Part shown: piece by piece, positions 16,445 to 24,174 of the stretch
How positions within the stretch are numbered: the stretch's first letter is position 1
Layout of the letters: the number at the start of each line of letters is the position of its first letter
Assembly: GCA_026126105.1 (NCBI GenBank)
Contig: JAHCJV010000067.1
Coordinates: forward strand, 1-33,372
Source: Enhydrobacter sp.
Lineage (GTDB): Bacteria; Pseudomonadota; Alphaproteobacteria; Reyranellales; Reyranellaceae
Reading direction: 5' to 3'
DNA: 33,372 bases
Program-made: the position numbers and the translations under genes
Notes under the pieces: generated by a model
Told to the model about the DNA's origin: nothing
The model's database searches: none
Seen by the model: only the letters and a program-made list of their open reading frames with translations

Positions 16445-17265
16445 CGGAGACCCGCATGCCGGAGAGCATCCTGAGCCCCGAGGAAATCGCCGCCTACAAC
16501 CGCGATGGCTACATCGTTCCGCGCTTCCGGCTCGAGGGCGAGGATCTCGCCGGGCTGCAGCAAGCGGTGGCGCAGCTGGTCGAGGACAATCCGACGCTGC
16601 TCGACCAGTCGATCGTCGCGCCGCACGTGCCGGGCAGCGGCGTGCAGGGCGTGAAAGTGCGCTCGCCTGAATACTGGAAGCGGGTCGCACTGCATCCTCG
16701 CATCGTCGACATGGTCGAGCAGGTGGTCGGCCCCGACATCGTGCTGTGGGGTACCACGCTGTTCTACAAGCGCCCGGTCAGCGGGCCGGCGACCGGCTGG
16801 CATCGCGACGGCCAGGTCTGGCCGATCAAGCCGCTCGCCACGACCAGCGTCTGGATCGCCGCGACAGAGAGCACGGTGCGCAACGGCTGCCTGCGCGTGA
16901 TTCCGGGCTCGCACGCCGCACAGCGTATCGGCGAGCATGTCTTCGAAGACCGCAAGGACATGATCGTCCGACGCAGTCTCGCGAAGGAGGAGTTCGACGA
17001 GAGCGCCGCCGTCGATGTCGAACTCGAGCCGGGGCAGATGGTGATGTTCGACGTCTATACCGTCCACGGCGCCACCCATAACCGCGGCGCCGTTCCGCGC
17101 GCGGGCTATGCGCTGCGGTTCATGCCGTCGAGCTGCCATTTCGACCACGACGGCGCCGAGCGCCGCGACGAGCCGGGCTACGCCCACAATACGCGACCGC
17201 TGTTCCTCGCCCGCGGCCGCGACGTCAGCGGCCGGAACGACTTCCAGCGTGGTCATCCCCAATGA
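16441..17265 (+). CDS. Phytanoyl-CoA dioxygenase (PhyH) family protein, second copy
   Basis: A 274-residue 2-oxoglutarate oxygenase with H121 and D123 (GWHRDGQVW), H209 (YTVHGATHN) and R220 eleven residues later, a complete PhyH active site. The NGCLRVIPGSH strand is typical. The ATG at 16441 overlaps the TGA of the TauD-type gene, so it is the third cistron of the operon begun by the Bug protein. It shares only the family pattern with the other PhyH protein at 8316-9149, so recent duplication is not suggested. Having two structurally different 2-oxoglutarate oxygenases coupled together implies two successive hydroxylations of one substrate, or processing of a substrate and its breakdown product. 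The substrate is unknown. Confidence 0.9.
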   Translation: MTETRMPESILSPEEIAAYNRDGYIVPRFRLEGEDLAGLQQAVAQLVEDNPTLLDQSIVAPHVPGSGVQGVKVRSPEYWKRVALHPRIVDMVEQVVGPDIVLWGTTLFYKRPVSGPATGWHRDGQVWPIKPLATTSVWIAATESTVRNGCLRVIPGSHAAQRIGEHVFEDRKDMIVRRSLAKEEFDESAAVDVELEPGQMVMFDVYTVHGATHNRGAVPRAGYALRFMPSSCHFDHDGAERRDEPGYAHNTRPLFLARGRDVSGRNDFQRGHPQ

Positions 17266-17270
17266 TCTTT

Positions 17271-17303
17271 CGTCGGGGCGCACTGAAGTGACGCGCCCCG
17301 GCG
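17271..17303. terminator. Hairpin between convergent genes
   Basis: CGTCGGGGCG (17271-17280) pairs with CGCCCCGGCG (17294-17303) with one T-G wobble, and the flanking TTT/AAG adds up to three weaker pairs. It fills the 42-bp gap between two convergent stops, so it could terminate transcription from both sides. A T-run is lacking on either strand. Confidence 0.5.
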
Positions 17304-17307
17304 AAGA

Positions 17308-18261
17308 CTAAAGTCGCGCCATCACCTCGGTTTTGAAGCGCTTCATCTCGGCCAGGATCTCCGGGACGGTCGAGCCGGCGAAGTTCATGTCGATGGCGCC
17401 GACACCGTGTGCGGCGAGCGCCTTGATGTCGGCGGCGAGGTCGGCCGGCGTGCCGGAGAACAGGCGGCGCTCGCCGTCGCCTGCCTTGTCCGGCAGCGTG
17501 TCGCCGAAGCGCTGCAGGCGCATGGTGATGCCGACGGCCTTGGGATCGCGACCCGCATTCTTCACCATCCCGGCGAGCTTCTCGGTGGCGGCGGCGAAGC
17601 GCTTGAGGCTGTCCAGCGGGAAGGCGGGGTTGGTCGGGATCGGGTACCACGCGTCGCCGAGCTTCGCGGTGCGCCGCAGCGCCGGGCCGGACTCGCCGCC
17701 GACCCAGATCGGGATGCCGGCCTTCTGCGCCGGCTTCGGCGCGAACACGATCTTGTCGAACTTCACGTAGTCGCCCGCGAAGCGGGGCTTGTCGCTGGTC
17801 CACAGCTCCTTGAAGGCGGCGATGTACTCGTCCGTCACCTTGCCGCGCTCGGCGAAGGGCGGGGCGCCGATCGCCTCGAACTCCTCCTTCATCCAGCCGG
17901 CGCCGACGCCCAGAACAACGCGGCCGCCCGACAGCACGTCGATCGTGGCGAGCTGCTTGGCGGCGAGCACGGCCGGCCGGTGCGGGATGACCATGACGGA
18001 GGTGACCAGGCGCAGCTTGCCGGTACGGGCGGCGACGAAGGCGAGCTCGATCAGCTGTTCGTTGCGCTCCCCATTGCCCTGGTTGCTGAATTCGCCGGAC
18101 GCGCTGTAGGGATAGGGCGAGGAGATGTCGGTCGGGATGACGACATGGTCGCTGAACGTGGCGTAGTCGAACCCCAGCTCCTCCGCGCCGGTGCAGAGCT
18201 TGGTCAGCGGATCGAGCGCGGACAGAGGCCCCGCTGTAGGAGCATTGAAGCCGATTTTCAT
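17308..18261 (-). CDS. Luciferase-like (LLM class) F420- or FMN-dependent oxidoreductase
   Basis: A 317-residue TIM-barrel protein of the bacterial luciferase superfamily. It starts MKIGFNAPTAGP and contains ELGFDYATFSDHVV, TGKLRLVTSVMVIPHRPAVLAAKQLATIDVLSGGR, GVGAGWMKEEFEA and IPIWVGGES in the order seen in the F420-type subfamily. It is clearly different from the RutA protein in this window. Alphaproteobacterial members may use FMN or F420; the sequence does not decide which. The ATG at 18261 has AAGGAA upstream. It is the last gene of a minus-strand run with OsmC (10 bases before it) and a hotdog-fold protein. The substrate is unknown. Confidence 0.88.
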   Translation of the reverse strand: MKIGFNAPTAGPLSALDPLTKLCTGAEELGFDYATFSDHVVIPTDISSPYPYSASGEFSNQGNGERNEQLIELAFVAARTGKLRLVTSVMVIPHRPAVLAAKQLATIDVLSGGRVVLGVGAGWMKEEFEAIGAPPFAERGKVTDEYIAAFKELWTSDKPRFAGDYVKFDKIVFAPKPAQKAGIPIWVGGESGPALRRTAKLGDAWYPIPTNPAFPLDSLKRFAAATEKLAGMVKNAGRDPKAVGITMRLQRFGDTLPDKAGDGERRLFSGTPADLAADIKALAAHGVGAIDMNFAGSTVPEILAEMKRFKTEVMARL

Positions 18262-18271
18262 GACGTTTCCT

Positions 18272-18667
18272 TCAAGTGGCGAGCGTGGTGCGGATTTCGA
18301 GGCTGCGCTTGAGGGTGAGCGTCACCGGCGTGCGCTCGGCAATCTCGGCCATGCGCTTCTTCTGCTCGGCGTCCACTTCGCCCTCGATGTGGAGCACGCG
18401 GTCGATGCTCTCGACCTTGTCGTCGCCGCGCCTGAAATGGATATCGGCGTGAACGGCCGTGACAGGCCATTCCTTGCGCTCGGCGTACATGCGCAAGGTG
18501 ATCACCGTGCAGGCGCCGAGCGCCGAGACGAGCAGGTCATACGGTGCCGGCCCGACATCATTTCCGCCCAGCTCAGGACCTTCGTCGGCGGTCAGTTTGT
18601 GCTGGTGACCGGTCTCGATCCTGGTCGCGTAGTCGACCGTGCCGATGCTTGCCTTGGCGTGCGCCAT
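18272..18667 (-). CDS. OsmC family protein lacking the second cysteine
   Basis: A 131-residue OsmC-fold protein. The peroxidatic cysteine region is present as LLVSALGACTVITLRMYAERK, following GGNDVGPAPYDL. The second helix, where organic hydroperoxide reductases carry a second cysteine (commonly in a C-P-V context), reads AERTPVTLTLKRSLEI here, with Thr in place of Cys. The classical two-cysteine thiol peroxidase cycle is therefore unlikely, and such one-cysteine members are of unsettled function. A strong GGAGACAGGA precedes the ATG at 18667. It is the middle gene of the run hotdog protein - OsmC - luciferase-like oxidoreductase, all on the minus strand with short gaps. Confidence 0.87.
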   Translation of the reverse strand: MAHAKASIGTVDYATRIETGHQHKLTADEGPELGGNDVGPAPYDLLVSALGACTVITLRMYAERKEWPVTAVHADIHFRRGDDKVESIDRVLHIEGEVDAEQKKRMAEIAERTPVTLTLKRSLEIRTTLAT

Positions 18668-18721
18668 TCCTGTCTCCTCGGCTGCAGTCTAGCGCACTTT
18701 GAACCGAAGCGGCGGTCTCGA

Positions 18722-19447
18722 TCAGCTCTTCAGGACAATCCAGGTGCAGGTCCCCAGGGCGCACAGGCGGCCGGAGTCGGTGTAGAGCGCCGTGCCGGAA
18801 TAGAGCTTGCGGCCCTCGGCGCCGATTCGCCAGCCAACCACGGCGCAGCGCTCACCCACCTTGGGGGGCTCGATTACCTTCGCCGTCATGCGGCCGGTCA
18901 GAGCAGGGCGCATGTCGTCGGGATCCTGGGCGGCGAACGCGCCGGGGCAATCGAGCGTGCCCCAGACGAACTCAGGCCTGATGCGGCCCTCGGCATCGGC
19001 ATGGTTGGGATGCGGCACGTAGCAGGAGAGCGACGTGCCCGGCTGCGGCCCGGCCGTGCCCAGCACGCGAAGGCCATCACCCACGGCTCGACCCCGGCCG
19101 CAAACGATGCACCAGTGGAAATCGGTGTCCGGCGGGCTGCCCCCTTCCTCGCCGCGCCGCATCACGTCGTTCCAGTCGGCGGGCGCAGGGGGCGGCTCAA
19201 GATGTGCGACGGAGCCCGCCCGCGCCTCGCAGATCAGCGTCTCGCCGTCGCGCAGCAGCAGTGCCTCGCCCTCGCGCACGACCTGCAGCTCGCGGGCGAG
19301 CGGGATCGGCGCCCGCAGCGTGATCTCCACCGTGCCGTCGCCGCCAAACACCTTCGTGTATCGCTCGGCCAGCACACCGCTCACATAGCCGCCATTACCC
19401 GACAGGCGCGGACCGTTGAAGCCCGGCGCGATGATGATTGGATCCAC
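18722..19447 (-). CDS. Hypothetical protein, probable hotdog-fold (thioesterase-like)
   Basis: A 241-residue protein that I cannot tie to a named family with certainty. Two halves look like hotdog domains. The first has GFNGPRLSGNGGYVSGVLAERY, the pattern of the central helix and strand in acyl-CoA-binding hotdogs. The second has EFVWGTLDCPGAFAA followed by beta-rich sequence ending GTCTWIVLKS. Between them lies a short CIVCGRG element with two cysteines that could bind a metal. It starts at GTG 19447 with a strong GGAGGGG upstream and is the first gene of the minus-strand run with OsmC and a luciferase-like oxidoreductase, divergent from an MFS gene. A double-hotdog acyl-CoA thioesterase or dehydratase is the best guess. 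Confidence 0.65.
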   Translation of the reverse strand: MDPIIIAPGFNGPRLSGNGGYVSGVLAERYTKVFGGDGTVEITLRAPIPLARELQVVREGEALLLRDGETLICEARAGSVAHLEPPPAPADWNDVMRRGEEGGSPPDTDFHWCIVCGRGRAVGDGLRVLGTAGPQPGTSLSCYVPHPNHADAEGRIRPEFVWGTLDCPGAFAAQDPDDMRPALTGRMTAKVIEPPKVGERCAVVGWRIGAEGRKLYSGTALYTDSGRLCALGTCTWIVLKS

Positions 19448-19524
19448 GCTACCCCTCCGCGGCGCGAAACCTGCAGGAGCCTCGCGGCTGACGCAAGTCC
19501 TGCGGCATGCGAAGGAACTTGACG

Positions 19525-20736
19525 ATGAGTCGCTTTGTGCCCTGGTTTCTGGTGGCGCTGTGTTTCGTAGTGGGCGTGGCCAGCCGCTCGATCAGCGACG
19601 CCTTCCCCGTCTTCGTGCCCGCCCTCGAGCACGACTTCGCGGCGAGCCGCAGCGCCGTCACGATCATCTACAGCTTCGCGCTTCTGGTCGGCGGCATCTC
19701 CGGCCCGGTCAACGGCTGGATTCTCGATCGCTTCGGCCTGCGGACGCTCACCGTGACCGGCATGAGCCTCGCGGCGCTCGCCACCCTGGCCGCCTCGCAG
19801 GCGACGGCGCTGTGGCATCTCTATGCCACCCTCGGCGTCATGCTGGGTTTCGGCGGCGCCGCCCTCTCGGGCGTGCTCAGTGCTTCGCTGCTCGGTCGCT
19901 GGTTCCCGACGCGGCGCCTGGGCGTGGCGCTGGCCGTCGCCTGGTCGGCGTCGGGAGTCGGCACGATGCTCATGATCCCGCTCGCCCAGCACATGATTGC
20001 AACCACGGGCTGGCGTCACGCCTATCTCGTGTTCGCGCTCGTGAGCGCAATCTTCGTGCCGCTGCTCCTGGTGCTGCCTTGGCGCCGCATCGCGGCGGGC
20101 GCACCCGGGCTGGTCCGGCAGCATGCTGCAGCAGGCGCCGGACCGACCGTCGGCGAGGCGGTGCGCGGTTGGCCGTTCTGGGCGCTGACCTTTTCGTTCG
20201 GGCTCACCTCGCTCGGAATTTTCGCGATCGTGCCGCAGGCGATGAGCTACCTGCTCGAGCGCGGCCTCGAGGGCGGCTACGCTGCGCGCGCGCTTGCCGT
20301 TTCCGGCGTGCTCACCCCGCTCGGCATGGTCGGCTTCTCCTGGCTGGCCGATCGCGGTGGGCGCAAGATCGCAGCCCTCCTGGCTTACGCCTGCTCGATC
20401 CTGGGCGTCGGCGCCCTCGCCCTGGTGCAGGGACCGGGCGACGTGCTGTGGCTGTGGCTGTTCGTGCTGATGTTCGGCGGCAGCCAGGGATCGCGCGGGC
20501 CGATGATCTCGACCCTTGCCACCTTGCGCTATCGGGGCGCCCATTTCGGCCGCATCTACGGCTTGATCGGAATTGGCATGGGTCTCGGCGGATTCTTCGG
20601 CGCCTGGATCGGCGGCCTGCTGCACGATCTCACCGGCGGATACGCCGCGGTGATGGTCTTCTCCGTGTGCGCGCTCGCCCTGGCCGCCGCCTCGCTCGGC
20701 AGCGAGGCCGGCGCGCGCGAAAGACTCAGCAGATAG
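19525..20736 (+). CDS. MFS transporter (12-helix, monocarboxylate/oxalate-type)
   Basis: A protein of 403 residues from the ATG at 19525. An alternative ATG at 19507 adds six residues (RRNLT), but GAAGGA at a proper distance favours 19525. The first helix begins at once (RFVPWFLVALCFVVGVASRS). GWILDRFGLRTLTVTG is the helix 2-3 motif A, and WLADRGGRKIAALL is its echo after helix 8. The central loop (residues about 195-215) separates two six-helix halves. The overall pattern fits the MCT/OFA-like families that import or exchange small carboxylates, but the substrate is not determined. It is divergent from the hotdog-OsmC-LLM run with a 77-bp gap, and is followed by a small frameshifted gene. 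Confidence 0.9.
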   Translation: MSRFVPWFLVALCFVVGVASRSISDAFPVFVPALEHDFAASRSAVTIIYSFALLVGGISGPVNGWILDRFGLRTLTVTGMSLAALATLAASQATALWHLYATLGVMLGFGGAALSGVLSASLLGRWFPTRRLGVALAVAWSASGVGTMLMIPLAQHMIATTGWRHAYLVFALVSAIFVPLLLVLPWRRIAAGAPGLVRQHAAAGAGPTVGEAVRGWPFWALTFSFGLTSLGIFAIVPQAMSYLLERGLEGGYAARALAVSGVLTPLGMVGFSWLADRGGRKIAALLAYACSILGVGALALVQGPGDVLWLWLFVLMFGGSQGSRGPMISTLATLRYRGAHFGRIYGLIGIGMGLGGFFGAWIGGLLHDLTGGYAAVMVFSVCALALAAASLGSEAGARERLSR

Positions 20737-20764
20737 AGTTGGCGTCTTTCCCGGAGTTGCCGTC

Positions 20765-21054
20765 ATGACTGGTGAAGACTTCGTAAAAGCCATCGAGCGC
20801 GTCGTTCGGGACGCGGCGGTCAGCGATTCGCTTGAGAGCCTCGAGCGTCCACTTGGAAGGCGACCAGACCAAATCGTAGTTGCCCAATCGGAGTGGTACC
20901 GATCCCTGGGTCCGCAGGAGCAACAACTGCTCAAGGGAGTTTTACAGCGAGCGATCGATAATGCGATCTCGTCCTCAACTATGTGAATCGAACATCCACG
21001 CCGCTGAACGGGCCCGATCTCCCGATGCTTCACGACCTCTACGTCGGTTGCTGA
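20765..21054 (+). pseudogene. Small hypothetical gene, apparently frameshifted
   Basis: From the ATG at 20765 (GGAG upstream) an acidic, helical 73-residue product is encoded, ending at TGA 20984-20986 with a serine-rich tail (NAISSSTM). If one base is restored just before 20967 (at GCGAT/CTCGTC), the frame continues as LVLNYVNRTSTPLNGPDL... to a TGA at 21052-21054, for a product of about 96 residues. About three quarters of the codons in that continuation end in G or C, as expected for a gene here. I do not recognise the family. The short form may still be made. A sequencing error in place of a real mutation is also possible. Confidence 0.5.
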
Positions 21055-21066
21055 GACGCCCGCCGC

Positions 21067-21095
21067 TTGACAGCAAGAGATGAACTGAGGTTCAT
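21067..21095 (+). promoter_or_regulatory. Candidate promoter with TetR-type operator before the acyl-CoA dehydrogenase operon
   Basis: A consensus TTGACA (21067-21072) is followed 17 bases later by a weak -10 region at 21090-21095. The exact inverted repeat ATGAAC-TGAG-GTTCAT (21080-21095) covers the spacer and that -10, ending seven bases before the TetR gene's ATG. Position and symmetry fit an autorepressor site. Transcription from this promoter would start almost at the ATG, giving a leaderless or very short leader. Confidence 0.5.
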
Positions 21096-21102
21096 TTCTT
21101 GG

Positions 21103-21729
21103 ATGGTTTACCGCCAGACTGAGAAGGCGACGCGCCGCCTTGCCGACACGCGGGGGCGCATCCTCGCTGCGGCGCGTGCTCTCGTGGCCGACGGCGGATG
21201 GGCCGCCGCCCAGGTCGACACGGTCGCCACAAAGGCGGGCGTTGCGACCGGCACGGTCTATCGTCATTGGTCCTCGAAGGCCGAGCTGTGCGCCGAAATA
21301 GTCGCTACCGTCTCGGCCCGCGAGGTCGGCATCGTGGCGGCGGTCGTCGAGGCGGACGGCACGCCACCCGGGAAGCTTGAAGCGGCGATCCGCACTTTCG
21401 CCGGGCGCGCGCTGCGCGGACGCCGGCTTGCCTATGCCCTGATCGCCGAGCCGGTCGATCCCGAGGTCGAGACGGTCCGCCTCAAGTACCGGGCGCAGCT
21501 CGCGCGCTGCTTCGAGCGCGTGCTGCGCGAGGGCATCATGCGCGGCGCTTTTCCGCCGCTCGATCCCGCCGTAGCCGCGGCCTGTATCGTCGGCGCCTTC
21601 ATGGAAGCGCTGGTCGGACCGCTCGCGCCGTCGAAGGGCACCGGTCCGCGCGCCGATCGCGCGCTGGTCGACCAGATCACGCATTTCTGCTTGCGCGCCA
21701 GCATCGGCGCCGGAGAGGCCAGGACATGA
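21103..21729 (+). CDS. TetR/AcrR-family transcriptional regulator
   Basis: A protein of 208 residues from the ATG at 21103. The N-terminal DNA-binding domain is clear: RGRILAAARALVADGGWAAAQV followed by the helix-turn-helix TVATKAGVATGTVYRHWSSKAEL at residues about 40-62. The ligand-binding half is helical and alanine-rich. An upstream TTG start at 21067 is possible in frame but coincides with a TTGACA box, so the ATG is preferred even though it lacks a Shine-Dalgarno sequence. Its stop overlaps the ATG of the acyl-CoA dehydrogenase (ATGA), so the regulator is the first cistron of its own target operon. An inverted repeat directly upstream suggests autorepression, with an acyl-CoA or related pathway intermediate as the likely inducer. 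Confidence 0.9.
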   Translation: MVYRQTEKATRRLADTRGRILAAARALVADGGWAAAQVDTVATKAGVATGTVYRHWSSKAELCAEIVATVSAREVGIVAAVVEADGTPPGKLEAAIRTFAGRALRGRRLAYALIAEPVDPEVETVRLKYRAQLARCFERVLREGIMRGAFPPLDPAVAAACIVGAFMEALVGPLAPSKGTGPRADRALVDQITHFCLRASIGAGEART

Positions 21730-23429
21730 GCGCCGCCGATCTGTTTGCCCGCCTACCGGCGCTGCCGCCGGAGGGTTATGCGACGCATGAAGTGATGAAC
21801 CAAGCCTCGCCTTTGGTGGGCCACAACGCCTTCACCGGCGACCGCCTGCTGGTCGAGATCGCGGGTCGCGAGAAGGTTGGCTGGGCGCAGGCTCTGCTGA
21901 GTGAGGCCGGTGCGACGGTCGCCAGCGCGCGGGTCGCCCGGCTGGCGCACGACGCGAACCGCAACCTGCCGGTGCTGCGCAGCCACGACCGCTTCGGCCA
22001 CCGCGTCGACGAAATCGAGTTCCATCCTGCGTGGCACGAGCTGATGTCGCTGGCGATCGGTCACGGCACGCACGCTTTGTCCTGGACCACGTCGCAGCCG
22101 GGTGCGCACGTCGCGCGGGGCATGCTCTCCTATCTGTGGAACCAGGGCGAGAACGGCATCTGCTGTCCGCTCGGCATGACCTACTCGGCCGTGCCGGCGC
22201 TGCGCCTGCAACCCGACCTGGCTGCGGTCTGGGAGCCGTTCATCCTGTCCACACGCTATGACTCTACGCCGGCACCGATGAACGCCAAGACAGGCGGCAC
22301 CGTCGGCATGACGCTGACGGAAAAGCAGGCCGGCTCCGACCTGCGCGCCACCCAGACCACCGCCCGTCCGGCCGGCGCTCGACGCGGCGCGGGCGAGGCC
22401 TATGCAATCGACGGCCACAAGTGGTTCTTCTCGGTCCCCCATAGCGACGTGTTCGTCACTCTGGCGCAGACCGATCGCGGCCTGTCCTGCTTCCTGCTGC
22501 CCGGCTGGCTGCCCGACGGCTCGCGCAACCGCCTGCTGATCCAGCGGCTCAAGGACAAGTGCGGCAACAAGTCGAATGCCTCGAGCGAGATCGAATATCG
22601 CGGCGCGCTCGGATGGCTGGTCGGCGAGGAGGGCCAGGGCATCAAGGCGGCGCTGGCGATGACGCACCTGACGCGGCTCGATTTCGCGATCGGCTCGGCC
22701 GGGCTGATGCGTCGGGCCCTGTCCGAGGCGGTCCATCACACCACGGCGCGGCGCGCCTTCCAGCGCCGGCTGGCCGATCAGCCGCTGATGCAGAACGTGC
22801 TGGCCGATCTCGCGGTCGAGGTCGAGGCAGCGACCTTGCTTGCCTTCCGGCTGGCGCGCGCCGTCGACGACGAGCAGGCCGGTGACGAGGCGGCCGGGTT
22901 GCTGGTGCGCATTGGCACGCCGATCGGCAAGTACTGGAACTGCAAGCGGGTCGTCGGCGTCGTCCACGAGGCGCTAGAATGCCACGGCGGCAACGGCTTC
23001 ATCGAGGAGGGACCGATGGCGCGGCTCTATCGCGAGGCGCCGCTCAACGGCATCTGGGAGGGCAGCGGCAACATCATCGCCCTCGATGTGCTGCGCGCGG
23101 CCGCGCGCTCTCCGCAGAGCGTGCCGGCCTTCCTAGACGAGGTGCGCCGCGCCAAAGGGGCGGACCGCCGCCTCGACCGGATGGTCGACCGGCTCGAGAC
23201 GGAGCTGCTCGCGCGCGACGAGCGCGAGGGGCGGGCACGCCGCATCGTCGAGAAGATGGCGATTGCCCTTCAGGCGAGCCTGCTCGTGCGTCATTCGCCG
23301 CAGACGGTCGCCGATGCGTTCCTGGCCACACGCCTCGAAGGCGACGGCGGCGCGACCTACGGCAACCTGCCCGCGGGCCTCGACCAGCAGGGCATCGTCG
23401 AGCGCGCCCGGATGGCGGCCGATGCGTGA
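21726..23429 (+). CDS. AidB-like acyl-CoA dehydrogenase family protein
   Basis: A 567-residue protein, slightly longer than E. coli AidB (about 540). It has the AidB order: N-terminal NQASPLVGHNAFTGD, MTLTEKQAGSDLRATQT in the flavin-binding middle domain, DGHKWFFSVPHSD, and the C-terminal helical HEALECHGGNGFIEEGPMARLYREAPLNGIWEGSGNIIALDVLRA segment. AidB proteins bind FAD and, in enterics, double-stranded DNA, protecting against alkylation; their dehydrogenase substrate is uncertain. Here the gene is coupled to a TetR regulator, an SDR and a bicupin, which suggests metabolic dehydrogenation of a branched or cyclic acyl-CoA more than DNA protection. Its start overlaps the regulator's stop and its last eight bases overlap the SDR start. 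Confidence 0.9.
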   Translation: MSAADLFARLPALPPEGYATHEVMNQASPLVGHNAFTGDRLLVEIAGREKVGWAQALLSEAGATVASARVARLAHDANRNLPVLRSHDRFGHRVDEIEFHPAWHELMSLAIGHGTHALSWTTSQPGAHVARGMLSYLWNQGENGICCPLGMTYSAVPALRLQPDLAAVWEPFILSTRYDSTPAPMNAKTGGTVGMTLTEKQAGSDLRATQTTARPAGARRGAGEAYAIDGHKWFFSVPHSDVFVTLAQTDRGLSCFLLPGWLPDGSRNRLLIQRLKDKCGNKSNASSEIEYRGALGWLVGEEGQGIKAALAMTHLTRLDFAIGSAGLMRRALSEAVHHTTARRAFQRRLADQPLMQNVLADLAVEVEAATLLAFRLARAVDDEQAGDEAAGLLVRIGTPIGKYWNCKRVVGVVHEALECHGGNGFIEEGPMARLYREAPLNGIWEGSGNIIALDVLRAAARSPQSVPAFLDEVRRAKGADRRLDRMVDRLETELLARDEREGRARRIVEKMAIALQASLLVRHSPQTVADAFLATRLEGDGGATYGNLPAGLDQQGIVERARMAADA

Positions 23430-24174
23430 CTTCGAGGGCAAGGTGGTGCTGGTCACGGGCGGCGCGACCGGGATCGGGCGCGCAGCCGCCCTCGCCTTCG
23501 GCCGCCGGGGCGCCTCGGTCGTGATTGCCGGACGCCGCCGCGAGGAAGGCGACAACACCGTTTCCGCCCTGGCCGATACCGGCTCCACCGGTCGCTTCAT
23601 TGCGACGGATGTCACGGACCCGGCAGCGATAGAGGCGTTGCATCGAACCATCGTCGCCGAACACGGCCGGCTCGACGTCGCCTTCGACAATGCCGGCTAC
23701 CAGGAGCCGCGCGCGCCCGTCGCCGAGCAGGATCCCGCACTCTACGACCGCGTCTTCGATACCAACGTGCGTTCGGTCTATCTCTGCCTGCAGCACCAGA
23801 TCCGGATCATGACGCAGCAAGGCGGCGGCGCGATCGTGGTCAATGCCTCGGTGAGCGGCTTGCGCAATCCCAATCCCGGCCTTGCGCTCTATTCGGCGTC
23901 GAAGGCAGCGTTGATCTCGCTCACGCGCTCTGCCGCGATGGAGGCGGCAGAGAAGGGCGTGCGCATCAATGCCGTGGCGCCGGGCCGCGTGGTCACCGAC
24001 ATGATGCTGGCCTCGAAGATCATGGACATGCGCGCGGTCGCCGCCGGCCTGCCGGTCCGCCGCATGGGCCAGCCCGAGGAGGTGGCGGAAGCCGTCGTCT
24101 GGCTGGCCTCCGGTGCTGCCTCGTTCGTTGTCGGGCACGTGCTGTGCACCGACGGAGGGTTCATGGCGTTATGA
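23422..24174 (+). CDS. SDR family oxidoreductase
   Basis: A 250-residue classical short-chain dehydrogenase. It has TGGATGIG at residues 12-19 for the dinucleotide, NAG at 90-92, N115, S143, and Y157 with K161 (YSASK), a complete catalytic tetrad. The end GHVLCTDGGFMAL is the usual C-terminal signature. R38 and R39 after the second strand (AGRRR) may favour NADP. The ATG at 23422 lies inside the last codons of the dehydrogenase gene (8-bp overlap), and the stop overlaps the start of the bicupin gene (ATGA). A 3-hydroxyacyl or hydroxy-acid oxidation step following the acyl-CoA dehydrogenase is a reasonable guess. The substrate is not determined. Confidence 0.93.
   Translation: MRDFEGKVVLVTGGATGIGRAAALAFGRRGASVVIAGRRREEGDNTVSALADTGSTGRFIATDVTDPAAIEALHRTIVAEHGRLDVAFDNAGYQEPRAPVAEQDPALYDRVFDTNVRSVYLCLQHQIRIMTQQGGGAIVVNASVSGLRNPNPGLALYSASKAALISLTRSAAMEAAEKGVRINAVAPGRVVTDMMLASKIMDMRAVAAGLPVRRMGQPEEVAEAVVWLASGAASFVVGHVLCTDGGFMAL

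Noticed and set aside
19381..21684. 767-residue minus-strand frame opposite the MFS and TetR genes
   Set aside because: Low-complexity Arg/His/Glu-rich translation; both plus-strand genes are recognisable.
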